From: Lophium mytilinum
Lineage: Eukaryota; Ascomycota; Dothideomycetes; Mytilinidiales; Mytilinidiaceae
Length of the DNA: 64,000 nucleotides
Assembly: GCA_010093605.1 (NCBI GenBank)
Contig: MU004199.1
Coordinates: 627,609 to 691,608 of the forward strand
Direction of reading: 5' to 3'
The notes beneath the pieces are model-generated. The model did not search any database, was not told the origin of the DNA, and was given only the letters and a program-made list of their open reading frames with translations. Below, one piece after another: positions 23,757 to 35,995 of the stretch (the first letter of the stretch is position 1; every line of letters starts with the position of its first letter). Position numbers and translations under genes: made by a program.

Positions 23757-26700
23757 AATATAGCCGAATTTTGTAAACATTACAATACTTACAGGCCTTA
23801 CGGGCCTTATACGCAACACTAAAAAATTAATAACTCTATTAAATTTTGCGGGTTTCTTCTACTATATTATAGCCTTATTAAACACTATTAGATTATTATT
23901 TTTGCGGGCGCGTTTTATTCCTAGGGCCTTATTAGGTCCCTAGAATAATGCCGGGCGCTTTAAATTTCTACCCGTTTTTCTACCTCTTTTTCTACCTCTT
24001 TTTCTACTACCTTTAGGACGCCCTCTCTTAGCCTTCCTAGGAGAACTAGGACTATTATCTAGAATAGGCTTAGCGTTAAGAATTAACTTATTTAAGCCTC
24101 TAATATTTATACACCTATAGTTATATTAAATAGGGTTCTAGGGCGGCAGCCCTATACTCTTAGTATACTAAGAAGCTAGCGGAGGCAGGATTAGCTATAA
24201 ATTTAGGTATAGATCTCTATGCGGCGTGCCGTATATAATATTTTTATTATCTAAATTACTAAGAAATATATCCTTATTAATTTTAATATCCTTCTCTAGC
24301 ACCCCTACTTCTTTCTTATACCTTTTAGCGTGCTCTATAGGCTTCTTCTCCTTCTTATTCTTATTACTACTACTCTTATTAACGTTGTTTAGCTCTTCTA
24401 TAATACTAGCGTTAAATTTTATAAGGTTATATATTAGCTTAGTATTAATCTATAGAGTCCTTCTTCTTTTAGCCTAAGCCTCTTTTTATAAATAAGCATT
24501 AGTAGAACGCTTAGTAACCTCCGCACTAGTTAAAGCCCGCTTATTTATCTGCCTGTATTGTTTTCTATATTATAGCTAAGAAAGCCTTAATAGTATAATA
24601 GCAAATTCCGTATTACTTTATAGTTAATAGAGCTTAGCCTTTCTCTCTAATTACTTTATAATCTTAGCCTCTAAGGCCTTAATTTATATAGTAATCTTAG
24701 CCGCGTTATTATCTAGAAGGCCTGCGCAGGCGTTAATAATATAAAGGGCTAAGTCTTACATTTTATTAAGCTTAAGAATATATTCTAATACTAAATTACT
24801 ATAGAGAACTATACCCTCTATAAAATAAGGCTACTAATTCTCTTAAACCTTATAGGCTAATATAATATGCTAGCGGGGGTAAATATATTCTAAGGAAATA
24901 GGCGTGCCTATAAGGATTACACGCAGGAGGTAATACGCGCACGGTAGGCTAAATTAACGCGGGTTATTGCATATATAAAGAGACGGAGTCTAATCCTTAT
25001 TAGTATACCGCGTGCGCTCTAGAAAAGGCAAGGCGTAAGCTTTATAGAGTAAATTAAATACCTAGAGAAGCGTAAAGTAAGTAATCTTTCTATTAATAGA
25101 TGTAAAGAATATTTAGTAATAATTAAGAGTAATTTTTCTAGGTAGGGCGGTCTTATACTAATATTCTTTCTCTCTTAAATAGTATTCTAGAATATTAATC
25201 TACTCTTTTAATTTTCTTACGCATCTATTAAGGCTTAGCTAGGGGTTTATAAAGTACTTTAAGGCTCTATTTATACCTTTAGAGTATATAGAGCTAGCAG
25301 CTCTAAAATTTAGAAGCTTTCTAGCAAGGTATAAATTAATAAAGTTAAATAAGAAAATAAGATAAGGCAGGCAGTATAACGGGTACGCCGGCGTAATATA
25401 ATATATATAGGCCGTGCATAGGCTACCCTTATATATTTTTAGTTTATAGTAAGTATATAGGTAAAAATAGATAGGCTACAGGGCCTTATATATAAGCTTG
25501 CATCTATCTATATATAAGATTAATATAGAAGGCGTACTAAGTATACCTCTATATACTAAATTCTTATAATATATCTATCTTTAACACACGCGGAGTATAT
25601 AGATAATAAAAATAATAGAAAAATTTAAAATAATAATAAAAGAAGCTCTAAAACTTACTAGATATAGACTATTATTAAGTACTCTTCTTTCTTTATATAC
25701 GTGTTCTAGAACTAGGGCTTATTAATTTTAAGAAGGTAATCTAAAACCGCTTAGTAATTTTTTTTAAGCTCTTCTTCTATCTTAGATTAAATATATAGCT
25801 AGAACGTAGCCTTAGCTACCTTTCTTTTAGGCTAGGTATAGCCCTTACCTTTATTAATACTATTATTAATACGCTTCTTTATTGCCTTTATAGCATGCCA
25901 CTAATAAAGCTATAGAATAATACTAATAAACTTACCCGCTAAAAGGGTAGCCCTTAGCCCCTTTTTAAAGTTAGCTATAATTACCTTAGGCCCGCAGTTC
26001 TCTTACTATATATTTCTATTAGCTGCGGCTAATAGAAAGGCCTAGAAGGCCTTATCCTCCTCCTTTATAAGAGACTATATAGCTAGAAAGAAGCATCTAG
26101 TATTTATTACGCCTATAATAAGGCTAAGCTTTAGCTTTACCCTATTTATATTAAATATAGCGTCTATTTAATAATAGTAGTCTATAATAAAGCGCTTACT
26201 AAGATTCTTCTAGCCTAGTAGCTAGAAGACTACTTACTTAAGATTACGGGTAATATAGTGGCCGGTGCGCGGGTTAACTTTATAGAAGTAGTAAGAGTAA
26301 TATTTAAAGCTATTTTTATAGAGAGATAGCTCTAAGGTAGAGAGGACGTTCTACTTTATATATATATTATATAGAAGAGTATATAGCTTATAAGCTATAT
26401 TATAGTACTTTTTTTTAGATATTTTTAATTCCTGGAGCCCTAGTTAACGCGCTATAGTTGCATAAGTCTCTCCTATATAGCGTAGCTTAATAGTATAGTA
26501 ATAGGCCTTAATAGCCTTAGGCTAGCAATCTTAGTAAGTAATATAGGCTATTAGATTAGGCATTATTAAGTGCGCGGCGTGTAGAACCGCACTATATTTA
26601 TAGATGTAATTAGAGTATATAACTATAGAGATCTAGGTATAGTTCTCTAGGTTTTTATATAGCTTCTTATAGGCTATATAAACTACCTATAAGTAGTTAA

Positions 26701-27926
26701 ATTATAATACTATAGTATCCTCTCTCTACCTGCTACTAGGCCTCTTCTTCTTAAAGTCTATAAGCTTGTAATAGTTCTAAGTATTCTTACTATAGTATTT
26801 ATAAATAATATAAATATGCTGTTTTTTAGTATCTTTCTATAGTAAGCCGCTATTACGTACGCCTAAAAACCCCTTAAAAAAGAAGTAATTAAGGTACCTC
26901 TTAATAGCCTTATCTAGCGTCTTATACGCCTTACCGTTCTTTAGTTTATAGAGGTAGTAAGCCGGAATTTAATTAATTATCCCTTTAATAATGGGCACTA
27001 ATTAGAGGTGCAATTAGGGGCTTAGAACCTATAAAGGGTAAGGCGCGGGGGGCGTTAAAGGGTTAGAATTAAGCTAGGGCTTATTAGAGAGTATATAGTA
27101 ATATTCTAGGGCTATAGAAGTATAGTAGTAAGAAGTTATATATATATAATATTCTTAGTAAGTAGGTAATAACTTAATAGAATCTAAAAGTAATAGAAAC
27201 TTAGTAGAATACGCTGGTGGACTACTTTTAGTATAATTTATAGAGGCTAGAGTCTTAAAAGGTATAGAACTAGAGCTCTAGATACTTAGCTAGTATAAAA
27301 GTACACTCTATATAGGTGTAAGAGGTGTAAGAGGTATTAATTTAATTAGAATTAGCCTCTCTTTATAGCTAGGCGTATAGCTATAGGCCTAGCCGTTTAT
27401 ATAAGCATATAATTAAGTAAATTAAGTAGGCTATAGGCGTAAAGGCTGCATAAAATAGAAAGGCTATTAATAGGAAGACTATATATAGGCTAAGTATAGT
27501 AATAGAATAATATAAGATAGTAGAGAAGGCCTTTTAATTAAGAATTTATATAAAGGAAGAGGGCTTTCTTTATTATCTAATAATAGATTAAATATTACAT
27601 ATATAGAGAATAGATAGAAAATAAAGATAGAAGAGAGAGAAGCTATTTAACATTAAAATTAATAAAATTAGTAAGAATTTCTATATTAAATACACCTATA
27701 TAGGCGCGTTAAGTGCGCAGTTCCCCGCTATTAATTAATAACGCATTCTTACTTCTATCTAAACCCTACGCGCTGGCTATAATGCGCGGACACGTAGCTA
27801 TTAATCTATCGCGTTAGATTCTAATTACAATAAATATTAGTAGAGTTGTAATTTTTTATATAGGGGGCTACTAACGTAGTAGTGTTAATTTTAAAGATTT
27901 TGTGTTGTTCATAAAATAAGCTAGCG

Positions 27927-27975
27927 AGCACGTGACGAAGGGGCCTTTTTGAGGGGCCTGCCCGGAGACCGCCCG
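27927..27975 (-). repeat. Right terminal inverted repeat of the Mutator-like element
   Basis: 49 bp, the reverse complement of the left repeat with one mismatch. Confidence 0.9.
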
Positions 27976-27984
27976 TCCTGTATG
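27976..27984. repeat. Target-site duplication, right copy
   Basis: TCCTGTATG, same as 23699-23707. Confidence 0.9.
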
Positions 27985-30144
27985 TTTGGACCTGGTTGCG
28001 CCGGTTGCGCGGCCCTACCACCTCATGACCATGAGAGACATTTGTATATCTGCAGAACGATGCCGATCCTGTGCATTGCTTCGCGATATTCTTTCCAAAT
28101 CAAGTCATGAGTCTCGTTCTCTGGACAATCTTCTAAGGCTAGATGGCGGTATCCAGCTTGGCCGACCGTTACAGCTGCGAGAATTGTACGGCGAACTCAA
28201 GTTGGACATCTTCTGCCCCCAGTTACCAGGTGGGACTACCAACTGAATCTCTACCCTTGATACGAGAGTACAACCTTATTTAGAATACTCATAAAAGCTG
28301 TTCTCTGCTAATCTGAGCTAGGCGCCGAGGGTGAGCCTATACATCCTAATCTCATTTCATACCCTCCAGTTGAGGCTCATGCTGGATCCCCAGCCTGCAT
28401 AGCACTGGCCATATCATGGCTGAAGGACTGCTTGGAGAACCACCCGCTTTGTGATGCCGATGGACCTCTCACCATGCCGAAGCGAATTCTTCAAATAGAG
28501 TCTAGCGACATTCCACAAGCACCTTTTCGGATCCGACTCCTGAACACCAACGATAAATTCCAACGTTACGTCGCATTATCTCACTGCTGGGGATTAGAAC
28601 AGCCCCTCACCACCGAGGAGGCTACTGTCGATGCGTGGATGATGGACATTCCATGGGTTCAGCTACCTAAAACCTTCCAACATGCAATCGAAATCACAGC
28701 TTCACTAGGCTGTTCGCACCTTTGGATTGACAGCTTATGCATAATTCAGGACTCCAGAACTGATTGGGAGGAACAATCGGCACAAATGGCAGCCATATAT
28801 CAGCATGCTGTTGTCACAGTAGTAGCTGCGTCAGCTGCTAGTGACACGGAGGGCTTCCTTGGACCAAGACCCAAGCGTCTTAACGGGACCGTATTGTTCC
28901 ATCCCGAAGGTCCCAATATGTCACCCAGACCGGTTGCGTTCCGAGAGAGTTTATCCCATTACGACGATGATGTCGCTTCGATTGACCCCCTAGAGAAGCG
29001 GGCATGGGCGTTTCAAGAACGCCTGTTATCGGCCCGTGTGTTAGTTTTCTCCCTCCACGAGCTCCGTTGGGAATGCAACATTATGGGATGTTGTGAATGT
29101 CATGGTTATGATGAACATAGCGTGACATGGCACGTAGACACACCCCATCCGTACAGTCGCGCCATGTTCTCTCGGAAAAATCGACGTGATCTTTACTTGT
29201 TTTGGTATAACGAGATCATACCACGGTTTACGCGTGCGTCCCTCACCAAAGGAAACGATAAGCTCCCCGCGCTGTCGGGTGTCGTACAAGTTCTCAGTAA
29301 CATTCTTGAAGATCAATATGTCGCTGGCGTCTGGTATGATGGATCTATAGAAGGCCTATTATGGATGGGCCGGAACAGGGGGAAACACCATATAAGCGGC
29401 ACCTACCGTGCTCCATCGTTCAGCTGGGCCTCGCTCGACTGTGAGGTTATCTACGATACGTATGGGGCATTTGCTAAAGAACTATTGTTCACCGAAGTCG
29501 TCGAACTTCGATGTACTCCAGCAGGACTGGACCCATTCGGCGAAGTACTGGACGGCTATGTTATCCTGAACGGTCCCCTTGTTTCTGCTTGGCTACATTT
29601 CTCACCAGAGACCGAACTTGTGCCAAAACTTACGTTTCAACCAGCAGAAACAACAGCCTGTGATGAATACGTCAACTTCCAGCCTGATGTTATGCTCGCG
29701 GTGTCGCCCCTTCCTCACAGCTTTCCATGGCCTATCACTGCTCACCCTACGCTCGCTGTGTCACCCCTTCATCCCAGCTTTCCATGGCCCGTCACTGTTC
29801 ACCGAGCAGAGATTGATCCAGGAAGGATCGAGGGAAGTTATCGCTGTTTGCTAATGCGTTTGCGTACGGTTGATATAGGAGACTATTACTTAGTCCTTGG
29901 GGCGTCACTCCGAAAGCCGGGAGCGTTCGAACGGCTTGGAATGGTGGTTCTTAGTGCAGATAGGTTAAAGGCGGTAATTTGGCAAGGCTTCAAGGACGCC
30001 ACGAAAGCACAATTGACTATCGTATGAAAGTAGGAGAAAGACACAGGCAACGATGATAGCAATTGGCGGCGCTCTACGCGCTTCTATGCAGTTTTTTCAC
30101 TCTACCGCATTCCTGTGTCTGCTACTCTACATATTCGGCTATTC

Positions 30145-30930
30145 TCACTTGCGTTCTGACAATGTGGACACCGATGGAAGACTCCCCTAGGGTATCTCAA
30201 CTCTCCAGAAAGTGAATGTTAAGTTTTGCACGCTGTAAACGAGAGCTCGATCAAGCGACAAGCATATCTGCACGTATACCTTACAAGTCCAATATCAGGG
30301 GCTATCGATGTGCGTTTTGACAATCTTTGTGTCAATGAAAGACCCTCTGGATAATCTAGACTTCCTGGACAATGAATGTCAAGGTTTATGCGACGTGAAC
30401 AAGAGCTCGATTAAATGACGAGCATGTCTACACTTAAACCTCAAACTTTCAATAACGAAGGCTATTAGTATGCGTTTTGACAGCGTAGACGCCGATAGTA
30501 GACTCCCCTGGGCCATCTCCACCCGCTTAGAAGTGAATGTTAAGAGTTGGACGCTGCAAATGAGAAACTCGATCAAATAACGAGCATGTCTGCACTTGTT
30601 TCTCACACGTTCAATATCAGGGGCTATGAATGTACCTTTTGACAATCTTTGTGGCCATAACAGACCCCCCTGGACTCTCTGAACTTCCTGTATAATGAAT
30701 ATCAACCATTGCAAGCTGTAAATAAGAGCTCGATCAAGAGACAAGCATATCTGCACTTATTACTCAAACTTTTCAATATCGAAGGCTATAGTATGCGTTT
30801 TGACATTGTATATATCAATGAAAGACCTCCTTGGACTTTCTAGATATCTAGGATAACGAAAGTCACGATTTGCAAGTTGTGAATGAGACCTTGATCAGCG
30901 AATCTCGGATATTTCTGCACCTTAGAGAGG
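30145..30930. repeat. Five-unit tandem array, period about 160 bp
   Basis: The anchor GCGTTTTGAC (or a variant) recurs at 30151, 30312, 30472, 30632 and 30795, spaced 161, 160, 160 and 163 bp. Each unit also carries AGAGCTCGATCAA-type and CATATCTGCAC-type blocks. Units 1 and 3 share the text ending GACTCCCCT; units 2 and 4 share TGACAATCTTTGTG. The array therefore has a dimeric sub-pattern. It is non-coding and starts about 120 bp after the HET gene. Confidence 0.88.
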
Positions 30931-31274
30931 TTACAAATGAAAACAAGGAGTTGAGACCGTCCGAGGTCGATAATGGGAAATAAGTAAAGGATGTCGTCCA
31001 GGACCAGGAGACGGAATCGCGATCGGAGATGACTAGCGACGGGATGTCACGTGGAAATCTGCCCCTGTCTATTGTGATTTTGCTCGCTCCACACCACTGT
31101 AAGGGGTGCCTCGGCCAGCAGGCATATAATCATCCAAAAAGGTAGCGATTGTGCCTCCCATTCGCTCAACACCACACCTACGACGACCCCAGCTTTTGGT
31201 GTTCCCATCGCCGCTGACGTTTAATTATTTTCAAATCTATCTGGACGCGCGCGGTGACCGTATCTGCATTCAAG
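30931..31274. promoter_or_regulatory. Upstream region of the EXPERA gene with a MITE fragment
   Basis: Contains a half element near 31080-31125 (CACACCACTGTAAGGGGTGC) related to the MITE at 16021-16251. The remainder is the promoter of the next gene. Confidence 0.5.
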
Positions 31275-32133
31275 ATGGGGCGCCGGCTTGACATCGTGTA
31301 CCTGGTCTTCTTCATCATACATCTTCCTGTTATGTTCGGTAAGACAATTCATTTCGGTCATTTCCAATTACATGCTCAGATACTGTTCTATTCCACGTTT
31401 TAGCTTCGTTATGCTACCTTCTATATATCCATAGCCATTCTCTTCCCGAGTCATCAAGTTTGCAATCCTCACTCAGCCTTTCGAAGTCGTTCGGTCCATA
31501 TCCACCACCAGCATATTTCTTTCCAAGAGCAATAATTGCAACTCTCACTAACACACTAATCAGTCGTCGACCTCACACCCTTCTACCCCGCCTCCATCAA
31601 GCCCGCTTTCATGACCGCCCTCCGCTCTTACTACGTCACGACCTACCGCGACCAATTCTTCATCGCTCCACCGTACGTCTTCTCATTCCTCTTCCACTTT
31701 CCTCTACCTCCTCCTCATACCCACTAACTCCCCCCATCCGCAGCGCATGGTTCACAACCTACCTCTACATGGAACTTCTCTACCACGTCCCGCTGACGCT
31801 CTTCGCCATCCGCGCCCTCTGGTCCGCGCCGCTCAAGCCCAAAGCGATGCTGCATCTGCTCCTGTTCTCGGCGCAAGCGGGACTAACGACGCTGACGTGT
31901 ATTGCGGAGGCGCTGAGTTGGGATCGGACTTTGGAGGAGCAGGGGAGGTTGATGGGGCTGTATTTGCCTTATGTTGCTTTTGGTGAGTGATCAATCGAGA
32001 TTCTGTGATGTGTTGGTGAGAGGGGATTGGGGCTAATGGGGCTGTAGCGGTGCTTATGGGGGTGGATATGTTTGGGAGGTTGAGTAACGTTGTTGAGGGT
32101 GCTGCGGGTGGGGAGGAGAAGAAGAGGGTGTAG
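31275..32133 (+). CDS. EXPERA-domain (TMEM97/sigma-2 receptor-like) membrane protein
   Basis: Four exons: 31275-31338, 31564-31672, 31744-31982 and 32048-32133; 165 aa, the usual size for the family. Four hydrophobic segments are visible: IVYLVFFIIHLPVMF, YLYMELLYHVPLTLFAIRAL, MLHLLLFSAQAGLTTLTCIA and GLYLPYVAFAVLMGVDMF. The FYP pattern after VVDLTP, the Y-x-ELLYHVPL block and the LYLPY block are typical of the EXPERA (formerly DUF2781) family. These are ER membrane proteins linked to sterol and cholesterol trafficking. The C-terminus ends EEKKRV, which could act as an ER-retrieval-like basic tail. The splice joins all keep frame. The substrate in fungi is not known from sequence. Confidence 0.88.
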
Positions 32134-32521
32134 GTGCGAGCTGAAGGGTAATCTCGGGGTTTGTAGATGTTGAGAGGTGTTGTAAGCAGTAGGTGGTACG
32201 ACTTGGGGTGCCCTGAGTGTGTATTGTATTCCGATGATCATGGTAAGGTGGTAGCACTTCTAGATTCCGCTATCACAAATGTGACACCTCATTCAAATTT
32301 GCGATAACTAGTTGAAGCACCTCAAGCAGTGGCACAGACTTGCGAGCAGACATCTGACAAGGCACTGTATTTCTCATCCCAGTGTGATAGAAGATCAGTA
32401 AATCGAAATGTAGATTCGTGGTATCATAACCCAAACGCTCACAGACGCCGCCGTCGCTTGACAGCCCGTATGCAGATCCAAACGCCTTGAGCCCAGCTAT
32501 GCCATGCAGTATCGACCACTT
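32134..32521. other. Convergent 3' region
   Basis: 388 bp between converging genes. It holds a short MITE-like fragment near 32313 (AAGCACCTCAAGCAGTGGCA). No gene. Confidence 0.5.
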
Positions 32522-33533
32522 CTATACCTCGATAAGGTCTGGAGCCGGCGGCCCGACACCTCTTAGGAGGACGACCGTATTCCCAGTCACACATGGCGTG
32601 CCAATCTTCTCACTGAAATCCAGCAAGCGGCCCCCCTCGACGTGGAACACTCTCAGCTTCGCCTCCTCTCCTCCGCCTCTATTGTTCACATTCTCCACCT
32701 GGAGGGCCTTTGACGCCGCGTCCAGCACGCGGCCCACACTCCACTCCTTGTTGTAGAAGAACTTCCCCGAAGGGTGTTTCGCTTTTGTCGTATCCGCCGA
32801 AGCCTCCACTAGCAAGTACACCCTCTTATCCTGTGGTATCGAGGCCTCCCCTTTCGCATTCTTCTTGAGGTCCATAAGTGCATTCCTCGCATTCGCAGCC
32901 GAGACCGTCGCCTTCGACTTCGGCACCAGCTTCTCCATATCCTTAGCCTTAGTCGCCGTCGAGATCGAGATCTTCCGATTCCACTCCTTGAACTTCGAGA
33001 ACGCGCCTAGCGCTTTCTCCCGCTGCGCATCTACGGTTGTCTTCGGTCTCGTACCCAGGGGTATCAGGTTCTTGCAGTCATGGTCTTCGGGAAGGCGGTG
33101 CTTGACGCAGTAGTATCTCCGACATGTCGAGCAATGTATGCCCTCTTTGAGGGGCGTATTGATCTTCTCCTTACAGCTCGATGAAGCACAGGGCTGGGGT
33201 GTAAGCAGCGAGCTGCGCATCGGCGGCGTAGAGCTGCTCTTCTTCAGTTCAGCCTCACGGCGGGCGCGGGCCCAGGCGCCCTCATTTTTGCAGGCGTGCG
33301 CGGTTTCAGTGCGGTGGTCGAGGCAGAAGGTTCTATGACATGTCAGTTGCTATTCCGTAGAGTTTCTAGAGGATCAGAACTCACCCTTTGCAGCTCTCGC
33401 AGCGAAACGGCAGAAAGTCGAGCTGGTGGCAGTACGCCATTTGGCAGTGCGCCCCGATAGCCTCAACGTCGCCCTTTGCCATTTTCGTGAATGTTTCTTT
33501 CTCAGGAGCTGGGGAACCGGATGAGGTAGCCAT
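32522..33533 (-). CDS. CUZ1: AN1-type zinc-finger protein, Cuz1/ZFAND1-like
   Basis: Two exons, 33533-33385 and 33332-32522; 319 aa. Two AN1 zinc fingers lie in the first half. The first spans the intron (CQMAYCHQLDFLPFRCESC, then FCLDHRTETAHAC). The second is CASSSCKEKI, then HCSTCRRYYCVKHRLPEDHD. The C-terminal 90 residues look ubiquitin-like (RVYLLVEASADTTKAKHPSG to VVLLRGVGPPAPDLIEV). In yeast and mammals this architecture belongs to Cuz1/ZFAND1, which brings Cdc48 and proteasomes to arsenite-stressed substrates and stress granules. Role here is by homology. Divergent from the Csm1 gene across 308 bp. Confidence 0.9.
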
Positions 33534-33841
33534 GACGGCGGTTGAGAGAGGCGATATATAGGGCTGGGGTGGTGTTGGAGGCAGAAAGGCGACGACGACA
33601 GATGATTAATGCCTGTCGGAATGGTCGAGAAGATGCCCGAGCTGACACGGTTTCGCCGCACCTCGTAGCTTCCAGCACCGGTGCGCAGTTTTAGGACCGG
33701 AGACTATTCATCACGTGCCAGCGGTAGCCACCCCTGTTTGTTTTGTTGACGGGTCGCGCCTTCCCCTCCGCCACTTTCACGTTAACCACTATATCAACAA
33801 TCTCAATCGCTACTGCGCCCGCTGCGCAACCCTGTATCGCA
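33534..33841. promoter_or_regulatory. Divergent promoter, CUZ1-like and CSM1-like
   Basis: 308 bp between two start codons. It contains one CACGTG box in ATCACGTGCCAG near 33713. Confidence 0.5.
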
Positions 33842-35526
33842 ATGCCTCGCGCAATGAGTAAGATCGCCTACATGGTCGACTCGGCCTCGGAAGACGAAAT
33901 CAACGGTGTGCTGCTCACGCCCGACTCCGCCATCGAGAACCACGCGCCGGGACGAAAAGGCAAACCGATTGCGAAGAAACCAACCACAACCATGGCTGCG
34001 AAAGGCGTCAAAGCGAAAGCGGCCCCGCGTCGCGTGAGCGGGGCAAGCGTGCTCGGCGCAAAGAAAGCTGGTGTGGCAAAGAAAACAGCGGCGGGTGGGA
34101 AGAGGAAGGTTTTGGGTGAACGCGCAGAGATGAGCGAAACGGAGGAGGTGGAGCATTTTGAGGATGAGGAGATGGAGGAGGAGGAGGCGATGCCCGCGCC
34201 GAAAAAGAAGGGAAGGCCGAGGAAGTCGAATGAGAGCAGTCTTATGGAGGTGCCGCCCCCGAAGGTGACTGGGAAGAGAGCACCGAAAGCTGCCGCGGCG
34301 AAGGCTGCACCAAAGGCGGCGGCGAAGACGACAAAGGGTGCGAAGCGTGTAGTGAAGCAGGAGCCGGATGTAGAGATCCCGGAAACGCAGCCGGAGCCTG
34401 ATATGATGGATATGGACGATTCGATTGAGCAGTCGGTGGAGTTTGATGATGATGTCCCGGAGATGCCACCACCACGAAAACCGGTGTCTAAGCAGACAGC
34501 CCAGCCAAAGGCAGCCTCGAAACAGCGACAGAACTCAGTACAACGGCAAACATCGGTGCCGCGGAGGAGAGCAGGAAGTGCGTCAGATACAGAGAGGGGA
34601 GGCAATGATCCTACATTGAGGCGAAAGCTGGGGGATTTGAGGAACCAATTCGAGAACATCAATCTCAAATATCAGAACCTGAAGGAGATAGGGATGACGG
34701 ATAAAGAGACCGTCTTTGAGCAGCTGAAGCGCACAACAGACCAACGAGAGAAAGGTGAGAATCAACTTGGGATCGCAGGGAGTACATGGCTAATATTTGA
34801 ATCAAGATCAGGATGCAGTGATCAGGTCTCTCAAGCAACAAGTCGCCTCGCTTCAGACGAGATCCTCCGAGACGTCGTCACTACGGAAAGAGCTAGCAGT
34901 ACTAACAGCTGCTAATACTAAGCTGACCTCGGAAAACAAGTCCCTCTCCGAGTCTCTGGCTACAGCACAGAACGAGAACAAAACCATCAGCGCGAAACTA
35001 GCACAGGCACGCTCGTCGGCACCCCCGGAAGGAAAGGCCGGACAAGGAAGTGCAATGAAGCAACAACAGCGTAGTGTCGTCCTCCCTGGATCCGCAGAAG
35101 CACAGAAAGAAGTTCAGATCCGCAAGCTCAAGGAAGACCTATACACCGATCTTACAGGATTGATAATACGGGGCGTGAAGAAAGGCGATGATGACGAAGA
35201 CATATTTGATTGCATTCAGACTGGCCGCAATGGCAGTAAGTTCACTCACAAACCCCCTCAATGAGCATGAGCGAATTGATATTGACCATACTGCAGCGCT
35301 ACACTTCCATTTCACGGTACCGGCAGACGATGACGACACGGAATACAACAATGTGAATCTCGATTATTTGCCAATGCTCGACGAAAAAAGGGATGCCGAC
35401 CTTTTCGATATCCTACCCGAATATGCGACTGATGGGGAGGGGATCAGTTTCCCGCGGCATGATGCGGTGAAGTTTTACTCCAAGATTGTGGAGTGCATGA
35501 CTAAGAAGATCATTCTGGAAGATTGA
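33842..35526 (+). CDS. CSM1: Monopolin/kinetochore protein Csm1 (Pcs1)
   Basis: Three exons: 33842-34754, 34807-35235 and 35297-35526; 523 aa. The first half is disordered, rich in Lys/Ala/Pro and acidic patches (KKKGRPRKSNE, EDEEMEEEEA), as in fungal Pcs1 proteins. A coiled coil spans the middle from KLGDLRNQFENINLKYQNLK through KQQVASLQTR to ISAKLAQAR. The C-terminus is the globular Csm1 domain (KLKEDLYTDLTGLIIRGVKK, then LHFHFTVP, then FYSKIVECMTKKI). In S. pombe Pcs1 with Mde4 clamps microtubule-binding sites at centromeres; in S. cerevisiae Csm1-Lrs4 also acts at rDNA. The 49-60-nt introns are typical here. The chosen start is the first ATG in frame; MSKIAYMVDS three codons later is an alternative. 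Confidence 0.9.
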
Positions 35527-35995
35527 GTTCTCAAGTTGCATCAATGAAATGAATACTGTATCTGAAATGGTGCAAGGGAAGGCTATATCACGGGCGGTTT
35601 GTTAGCGGCGCAGAGGGTGTTTTGTGGACTCTGCGTGAAATACGGTTTTCTATATGACACGGGCGTGGAGTTTCTGTTACGGCGTATGGCGGTGGGCATC
35701 ATGTTTTAATGCCCAGCTTTGATATCCTCTTGTGCTTGCTATTGGTTACTTAGTTAGAAAACTCACTTGAACTACCTTCATCCAATCACAGATCCCAGGT
35801 CAAAATAATCCGAAATGGTGCCGGATGAGAGCAGATGTTGTTGGTACAATTGGCGCTGTATCTACAGGTTTTACAACTCGGCAGCCGATAGAAATCCTGG
35901 ATGCTCTCGCTCGTCCGACTGTCCTTCGTTCATACGTTCATGCCTCCGCTCCTTAATATCTGCCGGACCCGTCCGATGATGGTCCAATGCAAACT
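35527..35995. other. Convergent 3' region, CSM1 and ATP19
   Basis: 469 bp between converging stop codons. No gene or clear repeat seen. Confidence 0.5.

Larger units (their letters stand above)
23708..27975. mobile_element. Degenerate Mutator-like DNA transposon, RIP-mutated
   Basis: 4,268 bp. The terminal inverted repeats are 23708-23756 and 27927-27975. Both read CGGGCGGTCTCCGGGCAGGC inward and match at 48 of 49 positions. The single mismatch is a C/T difference at a CpA site. A perfect 9-bp target duplication flanks the element. The interior is very AT-rich, crowded with TA, CTA and TAG and nearly free of CA and TG. For example, 25201-25260 holds ten TA, one CA and no TG. This is the signature left by repeat-induced point mutation. 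No transposase frame survives. The class call rests on duplication length and inverted repeats, not on protein. Confidence 0.88.
23685..30027 (+). pseudogene. HET-domain gene split by a Mutator-like insertion
   Basis: HET-domain proteins control vegetative (heterokaryon) incompatibility in filamentous ascomycetes. The body is exon 28025-28229 and exon 28322-30027 (intron donor GTGGGA, acceptor GCTAG), giving 636 aa from the ATG at 28025. The HET domain is clear: YVALSHCWG, then LPKTFQHAIEITASLG, LWIDSLCIIQDS, WEEQSAQMAAIYQHA and the later RAWAFQERLLSARVL. The apparent original ATG is at 23685 on the far side of the element. Counting the 9-bp duplication once, its frame runs on without a stop into the frame at 27985 and gives a C-P-x-C motif. 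As it stands the gene has lost its own promoter and about 21 N-terminal residues. Expression from 28025 cannot be excluded. Confidence 0.85.

Noticed and set aside
24226-24477. 83-codon hydrophobic ORF inside the Mutator-like element
   Set aside because: Leu/Ile/Ser-rich translation is a by-product of the extreme AT bias; not a membrane protein gene.
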